DNA of 64,000 nt from Paenibacillus pasadenensis DSM 19293 (GCF_000422485.1 NZ_KE383849.1:94367-158366); one strand, 5' to 3'; numbered from the stretch's first letter, positions 8,483 through 16,792 are shown. The notes: generated by a model not told the origin, from the sequence alone. Translations and numbers: made by a program.

Positions 8483-9175
8483 CTACTCTCCGAGCAGCTC
8501 CAGCAGCTCGCCGAAGCGGCGGATGCGGACATCCGCCCCGTCGAGCTCGGACGACGCGCCGAAGTCGGCGTAATCGCAGCCGACGACCGGCAAGCCGTTG
8601 CGCTTGCCGGCATCGACGTCCGAGGAGCGGTCGCCGACCATCCAGGCGCGGGCGACGCCATGCTCTGCGAGCAGCAGGCGGACGAGCTCTGCCTTGGTCG
8701 CCGTGCCTCGGCCGCCGGCCGTGTAAAGGCCGTCGAACAGCGGCTCCAGCCGCTTGTGCCGGACGATGCCCTCGACATAAGGCTGCAGGCCGTTGCTCGC
8801 CACGAACAGCCGGATTCCCCTCGCGCGCAGCTCGGCGAGCGTCTCGGTTACGCCTTCGTACAGCACGCCTTTGCCGGCCGCCAGCTCCTCCAGCTCGAAC
8901 TGCAGCAGCAGCTCGTTGGCGCGCTCGCGGGCCGCCTCGGACGCGGTCGGCATCAGCTTGAGCCAGATGTCCTCCAGCAGCATGCCGAGGCAGCCGAGCA
9001 GAGCCTCCACCGGCGGCTCCGGCTCCGCATACAGTCCCTCCTCGCGCAGCGCCGCGAAGATGCGCCCATGCGCCTCCATCAGCAGCGTCTCCGTCTGCAG
9101 CAGCGTTCCGTCCATGTCGAACAGGATCGCCTCCGGCCGCTCGAGCCGCACGTTTCCGGCCGCTTGTTCCGTCAT
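8483..9175 (-). CDS. HAD-superfamily hydrolase, phosphoglycolate-phosphatase-like (230 aa)
   Basis: Cytoplasmic phosphatase of the haloacid dehalogenase superfamily. Motif I is ILFDMDGTLLQTE (nucleophile and acid aspartates, residues 18-23), followed by a helical cap. Motif II is FVASNG near residue 118, and the C-terminal motif is MVGDRSSDVDAGKRNG. This order is typical of the Gph/PgmB branch. It starts within the stop of the upstream histidine kinase (ATGA at 9172-9175), with AAAGGGGAG as ribosome binding site, so the two are coupled. The substrate cannot be told from sequence. Confidence 0.85.
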   Translation of the reverse strand: MTEQAAGNVRLERPEAILFDMDGTLLQTETLLMEAHGRIFAALREEGLYAEPEPPVEALLGCLGMLLEDIWLKLMPTASEAARERANELLLQFELEELAAGKGVLYEGVTETLAELRARGIRLFVASNGLQPYVEGIVRHKRLEPLFDGLYTAGGRGTATKAELVRLLLAEHGVARAWMVGDRSSDVDAGKRNGLPVVGCDYADFGASSELDGADVRIRRFGELLELLGE

Positions 9176-11049
9176 CCCGGTTCTCCCCTTTCCTCGCTTT
9201 TCCCACTATAGCCCAGCCTGTCCGCCCCGGCAAGGCGCAGCCGGTCGCCCGGCAGCTCGCCCGCTTCCGCGATCCGACGCTTCTGCAGCGGGCTTTCCCG
9301 AGGCAGATACACCTCCACGACCGTGCCGACATGCCTGCGGCTGCGGAACTCGATCGTGCCGTCATGGGCTTCCAGAATGCGCTTCGTCACCATCAGCCCG
9401 AGCCCCGTCCCCTTCTCCTTGGTGGAATAGAACGGCTCGCCGAGCCGGTCGAGGCATTCTTCCGGCATGCCTCCGCCCTCGTCGGCCACGCGCACATGCC
9501 AACCCTCCGCAGCGGCCTCCAGCTCGATGCGGATCTCACCCTGCTCCATGACCTCGATGGCGTTCTTGACGAGGTTGACGAACACCTGCTTGATCCCGTA
9601 TTCCTCTCCGAGCACGACCGCCTCCGGAAGCGGCTCCAGCCTCAGCTCGATGCTCTTGAGCAGCGCCTGCGGGCTCATCAGCGTTGCAACCGCTTCCAGA
9701 ATGCCGTCCAAGCGCACTTGCTTCACGATGCTTTTCTGCGGCTTGGCCAGCATGAGCAGCTCGTTCGTGATCGAATCGATGCGGCTGATCTCCTCCTGCA
9801 GAATCTGGAACATGTAGGCTTTCTCCGGCCTTTCGTTATAGGTTTCCAGCAGCCGGACGAAGCCTTTGAGCGAGGTGAGCGGGTTGCGGATCTCATGCGC
9901 GACCGCCGCGGCGAGCTGGCCCGCCGTCTGCAGCTTCTCCGATTTGAGCAGCAGCTTTTCCGTCTCGAGCTTCTGCGTCAGATCCTTGAGGATCAAATAC
10001 GCGCCGTCCCGCTGTCCATGGATCAGGATCGGCACGAACTCCACCTCCGCCAAAATCGTTTCTCCGCTCCGCAGCGGCAACGGCAGCGCCAGCGGAGACA
10101 TCTGGCAATCGGCGCCATCCCAGAGCCGGGTGAGCTCGTCTCTCCTCTCTTCGTCGAGCTTCATCAGCTCGTCAAGCCGCATCCCGGCCAGCTCCTCCGG
10201 CTGCGCTCCGAGCAGCTTCAGACCGGCAGGATTGCATTCCCTCACTTTTCCGTCGTTGTCCAGCTCCAGAATCGCATCCGAATGATGGGCGATCAGCGAC
10301 CGCAGCCGCCGCTCGGCTTCCCGGATCTTCAGCTCGCTCCGCTTCTGCAGCGTGACGTCTCTGCCCATGCCGAAAATGCCGATCACATGCCCGTCCACGA
10401 CAATCGGGAATTTCGTCACCTGCCCGTACAGCTCATGCCCCTGGCTGTTGATGATCCGATATTCGCGATACTGAGGCTGGCCGGCAGCGGCGAGCCGGAA
10501 GTGCTCCCTCGCCTCAGGAAGCTCGTCCGGATGAAGCAGCGGCTCGAAGCTGCTGCCGATCAGCTCTCTCTCCGAATAGCCGGTGATCGCGGCCATCGCG
10601 GGATTGACGAGCACGAAGCGCCCTTCCAGATCCATCTGGAACACCGAGTCCTGATTTTGCCGGAACAGCGACTCATAGCGCTGGTCGAGACGCTGGCTGT
10701 TCTTGCGCTCCGCCGTGATCTCGCGCAAGACGACGGCCAGCCCCGGGGGCAGCGGCAGCGCCTGCACGGCGTACCAGCGGTCGGACTCGGGAGAATATTC
10801 CTCGAAGCGGGACGAGCGTCCCGTCGCAGCTGCTTGCTCGAAGACGGGCTTCGCCCGCTCGACCCAATTCGCCGGAAACAGATCCCACAGCAGAGTGCCG
10901 ATCAGCTGTTCCCGCGGCTTGCCCGCAAAATGCTCGGTCATCCGATTCGCATAGATGAACCTCCACTCCGGATCCAGCACGTACACCGCTTCCTCCACCT
11001 TGTCCCAGAGCAAAGCCAGATCCATCTCTTCCCGCAGCTCTCTGTCCAT
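9172..11049 (-). CDS. Multi-PAS sensor histidine kinase, sporulation-kinase type
   Basis: 625 aa from the ATG at 11049, which has GGGGGGAC upstream; the frame is open to an ATG at 11220, but the added residues match no domain I recognise. There is no membrane segment. The N-terminal half holds three PAS-like domains (about 10-120, 140-255 and 265-375; WRFIYANRMTEHF and GRFVLVNPAMAAITGYSE are PAS signatures). HisKA follows with AHEIRNPLTSLKGF (phospho-accepting His near 384). HATPase_c has NLVKNAIEVM, ADEGGGMPEE and TKEKGTGLGL. This architecture resembles the cytoplasmic sporulation kinases (KinA/KinE class) that feed Spo0F. The link to sporulation is inference, supported by coat genes nearby. 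Confidence 0.85.
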   Translation of the reverse strand: MDRELREEMDLALLWDKVEEAVYVLDPEWRFIYANRMTEHFAGKPREQLIGTLLWDLFPANWVERAKPVFEQAAATGRSSRFEEYSPESDRWYAVQALPLPPGLAVVLREITAERKNSQRLDQRYESLFRQNQDSVFQMDLEGRFVLVNPAMAAITGYSERELIGSSFEPLLHPDELPEAREHFRLAAAGQPQYREYRIINSQGHELYGQVTKFPIVVDGHVIGIFGMGRDVTLQKRSELKIREAERRLRSLIAHHSDAILELDNDGKVRECNPAGLKLLGAQPEELAGMRLDELMKLDEERRDELTRLWDGADCQMSPLALPLPLRSGETILAEVEFVPILIHGQRDGAYLILKDLTQKLETEKLLLKSEKLQTAGQLAAAVAHEIRNPLTSLKGFVRLLETYNERPEKAYMFQILQEEISRIDSITNELLMLAKPQKSIVKQVRLDGILEAVATLMSPQALLKSIELRLEPLPEAVVLGEEYGIKQVFVNLVKNAIEVMEQGEIRIELEAAAEGWHVRVADEGGGMPEECLDRLGEPFYSTKEKGTGLGLMVTKRILEAHDGTIEFRSRRHVGTVVEVYLPRESPLQKRRIAEAGELPGDRLRLAGADRLGYSGKSEERGEPG

Positions 11050-11234
11050 CGCGCTGTCCCCCCGTCCATGCGGCATGATCGGCAATCGTTGCCCGTTGAC
11101 ATGAATGTAGCGGCTCCAGTCCCGGTTAGCAAGCCAAAATCTGCCTATTGGAAGCCGGCGATCAAATAGGCGAGTGTCCTCCCAGCCCTCCCGCGCATAA
11201 GCTGTAGCATCCCATTGCAACGGAGGCGCATCCC

Positions 11235-11585
11235 ATGTCCTTTGTTCCCGTACCGCCCGCCTATCCTCCCTATCCCTATCCTTATCCGTACCCGTATCCC
11301 TACCCTCCTTATCCGGAGGTGCTGCCGCTGCCGATACCGCTGCCGATCGGCGGCTTCGGTCCCGGCTTCGGTCCCGGCTTCGGTCCGGGCTTCGGTCCCG
11401 GCTTTCACGGCCCGGGCGGTCCCGGCTTCGGCCCCGGCGGTCCTGGCTTCGGCCCTGGGGGCCCGGGCGGTCCCGGCTTCGGGCCGGGCGGCCCGGGCTT
11501 TCACGGCGGCCCCGGCTTCCACGGCGGCGGCGGCTTCCATGGCGGCGGCCATCGTCCGTCCATCTTTGACCGCATCATTCCCTGA
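11235..11585 (+). CDS. Pro/Tyr- and Gly/Phe-rich low-complexity protein, possible spore surface protein
   Basis: 116 aa. ATG at 11235 behind CGGAGGCGCATCCC. Residues 1-30 are alternating Pro and Tyr, residues 38-100 are FGPG-type and GGPG-type repeats, then a His/Gly-rich part and a conserved-looking end HRPSIFDRIIP. It has no signal peptide. Composition and location between a sporulation-type kinase and the cotJ operon suggest a coat or exosporium protein, but no family is recognised. A terminator follows at once, so it is a single-gene unit. Confidence 0.6.
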   Translation: MSFVPVPPAYPPYPYPYPYPYPYPPYPEVLPLPIPLPIGGFGPGFGPGFGPGFGPGFHGPGGPGFGPGGPGFGPGGPGGPGFGPGGPGFHGGPGFHGGGGFHGGGHRPSIFDRIIP

Positions 11586-11596
11586 TTATGCGCAAA

Positions 11597-11628
11597 AACG
11601 CCGGGAGCCTGCCTCCGGGCGTTTTTTC
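11597..11628 (+). terminator. Rho-independent terminator after the Pro/Tyr-rich gene
   Basis: AACGCC-GGGAG pairs with CTCC-GGGCGTT with one internal mismatch, followed by TTTTTT. It lies between convergent genes. Confidence 0.7.
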
Positions 11629-11672
11629 CGTCTGCTTCTATGTCCGTGCCTTCCTGTTATGTCGGGCAGCCG

Positions 11673-12242
11673 TCAGTAAATCTTCTTCTGCCCCATATCC
11701 GCCTTGATGATCTCGACCGATTCCCGGAAGCGCATCGCATGCACGATCTCGCGCTCGCGCAGGAACTTCAGGCTGTCCTGCAAGTCGACGTCGTCGGTGT
11801 AGTCGATGAGCCACTGATAGGTCGCCCGCGCCTTTTCCTCGGCCGCGATATCCTCGTACAGATTCGCGAGCGGATCGCCTTTGGCCGCGATGTAGGTCGC
11901 CGTCCACGGCACGCCGGCCGCGCTGTTGTAGAACAAGTCCCCGCCATGATTGACGAAGTCGGTTCCGAGGCCCGCCTCGCGCAGCTGCTCCGGCGTCGCG
12001 TCCTTGGTCAGCTTGTAGATCATCGTCGCGATCATCTCGAGATGCGCGAATTCCTCCGTCCCGATGTCGTTCAGCACGCCGATCACCTTGTCCGGAATCG
12101 TATACCGCTGGTTCAGGTAGCGCAGCGCCGCCGCGAGCTCGCCGTCCGCGCCGCCGTACTGCTCGACGAGGAACTTCGCCATCATCGGGTCGCATTTGCT
12201 GACTTTTACCGGATATTGCAGCTTCTTCTCATACAGCCACAT
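11673..12242 (-). CDS. cotJC: Spore coat protein CotJC, manganese-catalase family
   Basis: 189 aa, usual length for CotJC. The start MWLYEKKLQYPVKV is the family start. Ferritin-like helices carry the metal-ligand pattern of manganese catalases: EEFAHLEM near residue 65, AEEKARATY and EREIVHAMRF further on. CotJC is an inner-coat protein made in the mother cell, with CotJA needed for its incorporation (known for B. subtilis). The ribosome binding site is GAGGGGGGATGAGGG, and the stop of a small upstream ORF is only four bases away. Last gene of the cotJ operon. Confidence 0.95.
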   Translation of the reverse strand: MWLYEKKLQYPVKVSKCDPMMAKFLVEQYGGADGELAAALRYLNQRYTIPDKVIGVLNDIGTEEFAHLEMIATMIYKLTKDATPEQLREAGLGTDFVNHGGDLFYNSAAGVPWTATYIAAKGDPLANLYEDIAAEEKARATYQWLIDYTDDVDLQDSLKFLREREIVHAMRFRESVEIIKADMGQKKIY

Positions 12243-12246
12243 GCCC

Positions 12247-12465
12247 TCATCCCCCCTCGCTGGCGTCTATCCGCGATTGTTGCTCTTGTCCATGCCCGGC
12301 CGCCTGCGGCGCGCGCTCCGCCGCCTCGGCCCGGGCCCTCGCCTCCCTGCGCGGACACGGGCGGGAGCAGGCTCTGCTGCATCCCGGCTCCGCCGCCAGC
12401 GCCGCATGCCGCTCCGCCGGGCCGGGCGGCCGCTCCGCCGCTCCGCGCCGATCGTCCATGCTCAT
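12247..12465 (-). CDS. Small Arg/Ala/Cys-containing ORF inserted between cotJB and cotJC (72 aa)
   Basis: Begins in the stop of cotJB as ATGA (12465) and ends four bases before the start of cotJC, so it fills the gap exactly. The product starts MSMDDRRGAAERPPG and has three cysteines in the middle (CSRACSRPC) within a basic, Ala-rich protein. No family is recognised. The fit to both neighbours is the only support: ORF chance is high in GC-rich DNA. The standard operon has cotJB and cotJC adjacent. It could be a coat peptide or a meaningless spacer. Confidence 0.45.
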   Translation of the reverse strand: MSMDDRRGAAERPPGPAERHAALAAEPGCSRACSRPCPRREARARAEAAERAPQAAGHGQEQQSRIDASEGG

Positions 12466-12743
12466 ACCTGCCAAGGCCACGGCGTCTCGTTCCATTGCCA
12501 AGGATACCGGGAATAGCTGTTGCCGAAGTTGACCAGCGGTCCGAACTGCAGCTCGAACTGCTGCGCCACGGCCTGCCGCTTCTGCGCCAGCTGGTTGAAC
12601 TGCTGGATCGCCTGCAAGTCCCCCGGATGCGTGTTCAAGTACAGGTTCAGCTCCACCAGCGCAAAATCCAGCACCTGAAGCTCCTTCAGTCCGGCTTGAT
12701 AGGCCTCCTTGTCGAATGCCTGCTTCTGCTGCTCCTCGCTCAT
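12462..12743 (-). CDS. cotJB: Spore coat protein CotJB
   Basis: 93 aa, normal length. It has the family pattern QAGLKELQVLDFALVELNLYLNTHPGD followed in the C-terminal half by LQFGPLVNFGNS and a Trp-rich end (YPWQWNETPWPWQV). The ATG at 12743 is preceded by AAGGAGCTGAACG. Second gene of the cotJ operon, nine bases after cotJA; its stop overlaps the next small ORF. Confidence 0.93.
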   Translation of the reverse strand: MSEEQQKQAFDKEAYQAGLKELQVLDFALVELNLYLNTHPGDLQAIQQFNQLAQKRQAVAQQFELQFGPLVNFGNSYSRYPWQWNETPWPWQV

Positions 12744-12752
12744 CGAATCCGT

Positions 12753-13214
12753 TCAGCTCCTTCCGCAGCCTGGCTCATAAGGACTGTACAGCGCCGGCCA
12801 CAGCGTGCCGAGGCGCAGCGCCTCCTCGAGCGGATATTGAGGCAACCCCGTCGGCTGGTACAGGATGTACTGATTCGGCGGAATGACATACCGCCTGACG
12901 CCGATCGGCGGGCACGGATCGCATGCTCCCCGAAAGGGAAGCCATTCCCTGTAGCCGGCTCCCGGCACGCCCGGCGGCGGCAGCTCGCCCGCTGCTCCCG
13001 CCTGCGCTCCGTAGCCCGCCGCCGCGCCGTATGCGGGCTGGCCGTAAGCGGCCGCAGCCGCCAGCTCCGCCTCGCTGCGGTAAGCCTGCTGCGGGGCGCC
13101 GAAGCCAGGGGCCCCGCCGGCATAGGCCGGGGCGCCATACGCGCCGCCGCCGGGCTGGCCGGCATAACCGCCCTGGCCGCCTCCGAACATACCTCTTGCT
13201 GCCTGTAGCCTCAT
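12753..13214 (-). CDS. cotJA: Spore coat protein CotJA with Gly/Ala/Tyr-rich N-terminal extension
   Basis: 153 aa, while CotJA is usually about 80. The C-terminal 75 residues are the CotJA domain (YVIPPNQYILYQPTGLPQYPLEEALRLGTLWPALYSPY, in segments of this motif the start PPNQY and end WPALYSPY are diagnostic). The first 80 residues are a low-complexity extension rich in Gly, Ala, Tyr and Gln. The start at 13214 has AAGGAGGCAGGAC upstream. First gene of the operon. On the minus strand about 70 bases upstream lies CATACGCT, similar to a sigma-E minus-10 element, but no convincing minus-35 accompanies it. Confidence 0.9.
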   Translation of the reverse strand: MRLQAARGMFGGGQGGYAGQPGGGAYGAPAYAGGAPGFGAPQQAYRSEAELAAAAAYGQPAYGAAAGYGAQAGAAGELPPPGVPGAGYREWLPFRGACDPCPPIGVRRYVIPPNQYILYQPTGLPQYPLEEALRLGTLWPALYSPYEPGCGRS

Positions 13215-13431
13215 GTCCTGCCTCCTTGCCCGGCCGAGCCTCCTTCTGTCGACGCAGCGGCTGCAGGCCGGATGCTGTGCTGCTCCTTAAAGCGTATGAG
13301 CCGGGGCTTTTCCAACTTGCCTTTTACTTTTTGGCGATGCCATCCGATAGGACTTTGCCGGGGCGACGGCGAAGTAGAAGCGATCGCGCTCCCTGCGCCT
13401 CCTCCCAACTCCGTCCGAAAGGCAGGTCGCC

Positions 13432-14160
13432 ATGTTCGATTCCGACATTACCGAGCGCTTCGTCGCCTACAGTCCTGCCCATCTGATCAGCCTCGGACTC
13501 ATCTTCGCCGCGGTCCTGCTGCTGTTCGCCTTCCGCGGGCCGCTGGCCCGCCGCCGCCCCGCGTCCGGTCGCTACGCGCTGGCCGGACTGCTCGCCGCCT
13601 GCGAGATTCTGCTGAACGTCTGGTACGTCTCGAACGGCGTGTTCCGCCCGGAGGCCACCCTTCCGTTGGAGCTGTGCAGCATCTCGCTTTATTTGTCCGT
13701 CATCATGCTGCTGCTGCGCAGCCGGCTGCTGTTCCAGATCGTCTACTTCACCGCGATCGGCGGCGCGCTGCAGGCGCTTGCCACGCCCGTGCTCGGCTAT
13801 GCGTTTCCGCATTTCCGCTTCCTCGAGTTTTTTGCCGCGCACGGTCTGCTGCTCCTGGCGGCCCTCTACATGGTCTGGGTCGAAGGCTTCCGCCCGACGC
13901 TGCGCTCGCCGTTCATCGCCTGGGGAGCGGTCAACGCGATCGCCGCCGTCGTGTTCGCGGTCAACCGGCTGACCGGAGCGAACTACATGTTCCTCGCCCG
14001 CAAGCCGCCGAGCTCGTCGCTGCTCGACTATCTCGGCCCGTACCCGTGGTACATCCTGTCGCTCGAGGCCGTCGCGCTACTGCTGTTCCTGCTGCTCTAC
14101 CTGCCGTTCGCGCGAAGCGGACGGCGCGGAAGGGAGCCGGCCCGCGCCCCGTCGCCTTAG
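13432..14160 (+). CDS. TIGR02206/YwaF-type integral membrane protein (242 aa)
   Basis: About seven hydrophobic segments (roughly residues 16-34, 46-62, 80-97, 100-120, 132-148, 158-178 and 205-228). The family pattern LPLELCSISLYLSVIM after the third segment, and SLLDYLGPYPWYILSLE near the end, identify the TIGR02206 (TP0381/YwaF) group. The function of the family is not known. Ribosome binding site AAAGGCAGG upstream of the ATG at 13432. It is divergent from the cotJ operon, with 217 bases of intergenic DNA, and ends at a bidirectional terminator. Confidence 0.85.
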   Translation: MFDSDITERFVAYSPAHLISLGLIFAAVLLLFAFRGPLARRRPASGRYALAGLLAACEILLNVWYVSNGVFRPEATLPLELCSISLYLSVIMLLLRSRLLFQIVYFTAIGGALQALATPVLGYAFPHFRFLEFFAAHGLLLLAALYMVWVEGFRPTLRSPFIAWGAVNAIAAVVFAVNRLTGANYMFLARKPPSSSLLDYLGPYPWYILSLEAVALLLFLLLYLPFARSGRRGREPARAPSP

Positions 14161-14190
14161 GCGGTTCCCTTGAGGAAGGCCGTACGCGCC

Positions 14191-14235
14191 AAAAAAGCCC
14201 GCTTCTCCCGACAGTCGGGAAAAGCGGGCTTTTTC
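14191..14235. terminator. Bidirectional terminator between convergent genes
   Basis: AAAAAAGCCCGCTT pairs with AAGCGGGCTTTTT; the interior TCCCGA and TCGGGA extend the stem. A and T runs on both sides serve the plus-strand membrane protein gene and the minus-strand YtvI-like gene. Confidence 0.88.
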
Positions 14236-14252
14236 GCCTGCGCCGAAGGCGG

Positions 14253-15290
14253 CTACAGGCGGATCTTGAGCTGGAACAGGCCGGCCTTGCGCGCCGCCAT
14301 GTAGATGATGACGACGAGCGGGCCGAGAAAAACGCCGATGACGCCCACCAGCTTGAAGCCGACATAAAGGCTGATCAGCGCGGAGATCGCGCCGATGCCG
14401 ACGGAGTCGCCGAGAATTTTGGGCTCGATGATGCGCCGCACGACGGTGATGACGAGAAACAGCAGCACGAGGCCGAACGCGGTGCCGCTGTGGCCGGCCA
14501 GCAGCATGTAGGCCGCCCACGGCACGAGCACCGACCCGGTGCCGAGGATCGGCAGGATGTCGACGACAACGACGAGCAGCGCGATCGCCATCGCGTAGTC
14601 GATGCCCATGCTCGCCAGGCCGATCAGCGTCAGGACGTACGTCACGAGGCTGAGCAGCAGCTGCGAGCGCAGGAAGCCGAAGATCGAGTCCTTTAGGTTG
14701 TCGAGCACCTGCCCGAGCTGCGGCTGGGAGTCCTCGTGGAACAGCGACAGGAACGACGCCCTCATCGTGTCGAGGCCGAAGCTGAACATGTACACCGCGA
14801 CGAGGAACACGATCGTGAAGATGAACATTCCCGGCAGGCCCGAGGCGACGGCGACGACCGAGCCTGAGAGCGCGGTCGCCATGCCCGTCAGCGAGCTGGC
14901 GAGCCCGTTTAGCACCTTTTCCAGCTGCACGGCCGTCTCCGGCGGGATCGTCATGTAGACATCCTTGGCATGCTCGAACTTTTCTCGGAAAAAGACGTTC
15001 GCATCCGCCACCATCGCCGGCGCGCGGTTCCAAAAGGCGATCAGCTCCGCCGCCAGCTTGAAGCCGATGCCGGCGGCAAGCGCCAGCAGCAGCACGGTGA
15101 ACAGCGTGCTGCTCGCGGCCGCGGCCGCGAGCCGGCTCATGCCGGCCTTGCGCATCAGCAGCCGGTTGAGCGGCTCCAAAAAGATGGCGACGACAAGCGC
15201 GAGCAGGAACGGCGCGCCGACGGTGAAGCTGAGGTACAGCAGCAGCAAGCCTACGGCAATGAAAACGAGCGTTTTGATCGGCAAAGCCAT
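14253..15290 (-). CDS. ytvI: AI-2E/YtvI-family sporulation integral membrane protein
   Basis: 345 aa with about eight membrane segments in the AI-2E transporter (PF01594) arrangement: two N-terminal pairs, a soluble middle part (about residues 85-140), then five segments. Motifs such as VVDILPILGTGSVLVPWA and RRIIEPKILGDSVGI near residues 237 and 290 are typical. YtvI members are found in spore formers and are expressed during sporulation; the transported substrate is unknown. The ATG at 15290 is very close to GGGGAGA; a TTG at 15284 would be better spaced, so the start is uncertain by two codons. Confidence 0.85.
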   Translation of the reverse strand: MALPIKTLVFIAVGLLLLYLSFTVGAPFLLALVVAIFLEPLNRLLMRKAGMSRLAAAAASSTLFTVLLLALAAGIGFKLAAELIAFWNRAPAMVADANVFFREKFEHAKDVYMTIPPETAVQLEKVLNGLASSLTGMATALSGSVVAVASGLPGMFIFTIVFLVAVYMFSFGLDTMRASFLSLFHEDSQPQLGQVLDNLKDSIFGFLRSQLLLSLVTYVLTLIGLASMGIDYAMAIALLVVVVDILPILGTGSVLVPWAAYMLLAGHSGTAFGLVLLFLVITVVRRIIEPKILGDSVGIGAISALISLYVGFKLVGVIGVFLGPLVVIIYMAARKAGLFQLKIRL

Positions 15291-15381
15291 TCTCCCCGGG
15301 GCTGCAGTCCCCGCAGATCTCCCTTCCGGCGAGGCTGGCCGCTGCCGGGCTCCCGAAAAGAAGCTCTCCGGACGCTCCGCG

Positions 15382-16731
15382 CTAGCTCTCCTCTGCCGGC
15401 TCGTCCCGATCTGCAGCGGCTTCGGGATTGCGGTAGATGCGGACGCGCAGCACGCGCAGAGGCTGGCATTCCGCTACCTCGAATGTATATTCGCGATAGC
15501 CGATTTTCTTGCCTTGCTCGGGGGTGCCGCCCAGCCGGCGGAACATCCACCCCCCGATGGAATCGACCTCCTCGTCCTCGAGATCGAGCTGCAGCAGGCG
15601 GTTGATGTCGTCGATCAGCATGCGGCCGTCGACGGTCGTCGCCTCCCCCTGGACCGTGATCGCCGGCGGCGCCTCGTCGAACTCGTCATGGATCTTGCCG
15701 ACGATCTCCTCGAGGATCAGCTCGGCCGTCAGCATGCCCGCCGTGCCGCCGTACTCGTCGACGACGACGGCGAGCTGGCTGTGGCGCGCCTGCATGAGCT
15801 GCAGCACCTGGCTGACCTCCATCGACTCCGGCACGTTCAGCACCGGCCGGATCAGCTTGCGCAGATCCGGCACGCTGCCGCGGTCCGCAGTCAGCAGGTC
15901 GGCGATGTGCACGAAGCCGATGATCTGGTCCTTCTCCTCAATCGCCACGGGATAGCGGGTATGCCGGGTCCGATACACCGTCTCGCGGTTCTCCTCGAGC
16001 GAGCGCGTCGTGAACAGGCAGTCCATGTCCGTCCGCGGCAGCATCACCTCGCGCGCCAGCAGGTCCGCGAAGTCGAATACATTGCCGACAAGCTTCATCT
16101 CGTTGTCGTCGATGATGCCGCTCTGCGCGCTTTGGTTGACGAGCAGCCGGATCTCCTCCTCGGTATGGGCCGACTCGTGCTCGCTCGCCGGCTCGATGCC
16201 GATCAGCCGCAGCAGCCGGTTCGCCGCCCCGTTCAGCAGCAGGATCGCCGGCTTGAAGATCGCATAGAAGAACAGCAGCGGCGCGGACAGCCAGAGCGAC
16301 ACGCCCTCGGACTTCTGGATCGCGAGCGACTTCGGCGCCAGCTCGCCGATGACGATGTGCAGGAACGTGATGACGAGAAAGCCGATGACGATGGACACGG
16401 TCGAGACGACCGTCTCGTCGGCGATGCCGATTCGGTGCAGCAGCGGCTCGGCGATCAGATGGGAGATCGCCGGCTCGCCGACCCAGCCGAGGCCGAGCGA
16501 GGCGAGCGTGATGCCGAGCTGTGTCGCGGACAGATAGGCGTCGAGGCGATGGGCGATGCGCAGCGCGTAGCCGGCTTTTTTGCTGCCCTCCGAGGCGAGC
16601 TGCGTCAGCCTGGTCGTCCGTACTTTGACGAGGGCGAACTCCGCCGCGACGAAAAAGCCGTTCAGCAGCACGAGCACGACGACGACGAGCAGGTTCAGCG
16701 CGATATCGCCCGGATGGAACTCGGTTGTCAT
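15382..16731 (-). CDS. CNNM/HlyC-CorC family membrane protein (DUF21, CBS pair, CorC-HlyC)
   Basis: 449 aa. DUF21 membrane domain (about residues 1-195) with LLVVVVLVLLNGFFVAAEFALVKVR at its start and LASLGLGWVGEPAISHL; two CBS domains (about 215-335); C-terminal CorC_HlyC domain containing VVVDEYGGTAGMLTAELILEEIVG and DSIGGWMFRRLG. Members (MpfA/YhdP, YqhB, YrkA in B. subtilis) are linked to Mg2+ export; the older name is hemolysin-like. The start at 16731 follows CGGAGGCCGAACGTC. Which ion it moves is inferred. Confidence 0.9.
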   Translation of the reverse strand: MTTEFHPGDIALNLLVVVVLVLLNGFFVAAEFALVKVRTTRLTQLASEGSKKAGYALRIAHRLDAYLSATQLGITLASLGLGWVGEPAISHLIAEPLLHRIGIADETVVSTVSIVIGFLVITFLHIVIGELAPKSLAIQKSEGVSLWLSAPLLFFYAIFKPAILLLNGAANRLLRLIGIEPASEHESAHTEEEIRLLVNQSAQSGIIDDNEMKLVGNVFDFADLLAREVMLPRTDMDCLFTTRSLEENRETVYRTRHTRYPVAIEEKDQIIGFVHIADLLTADRGSVPDLRKLIRPVLNVPESMEVSQVLQLMQARHSQLAVVVDEYGGTAGMLTAELILEEIVGKIHDEFDEAPPAITVQGEATTVDGRMLIDDINRLLQLDLEDEEVDSIGGWMFRRLGGTPEQGKKIGYREYTFEVAECQPLRVLRVRIYRNPEAAADRDEPAEES

Positions 16732-16768
16732 GACGTTCGGCCTCCGTTACGGGCAGAATGCGCCGGCC

Positions 16769-16792
16769 AGGGCGTGTTTGCAAACACGCCCT
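16769..16792. repeat. Perfect 24-bp palindrome over the yfkAB stop codon
   Basis: Arms AGGGCGTGTTTG and CAAACACGCCCT are exact complements with no spacer. The stop codon of yfkAB lies in one arm. No T run follows on either strand, so it is not a standard terminator. Confidence 0.8.

Noticed and set aside
13215..13431. Sigma-E promoter of the cotJ operon (CATACGCT on the minus strand)
   Set aside because: The minus-10-like element has no acceptable minus-35 at the right distance, so it was only mentioned with cotJA and not called.
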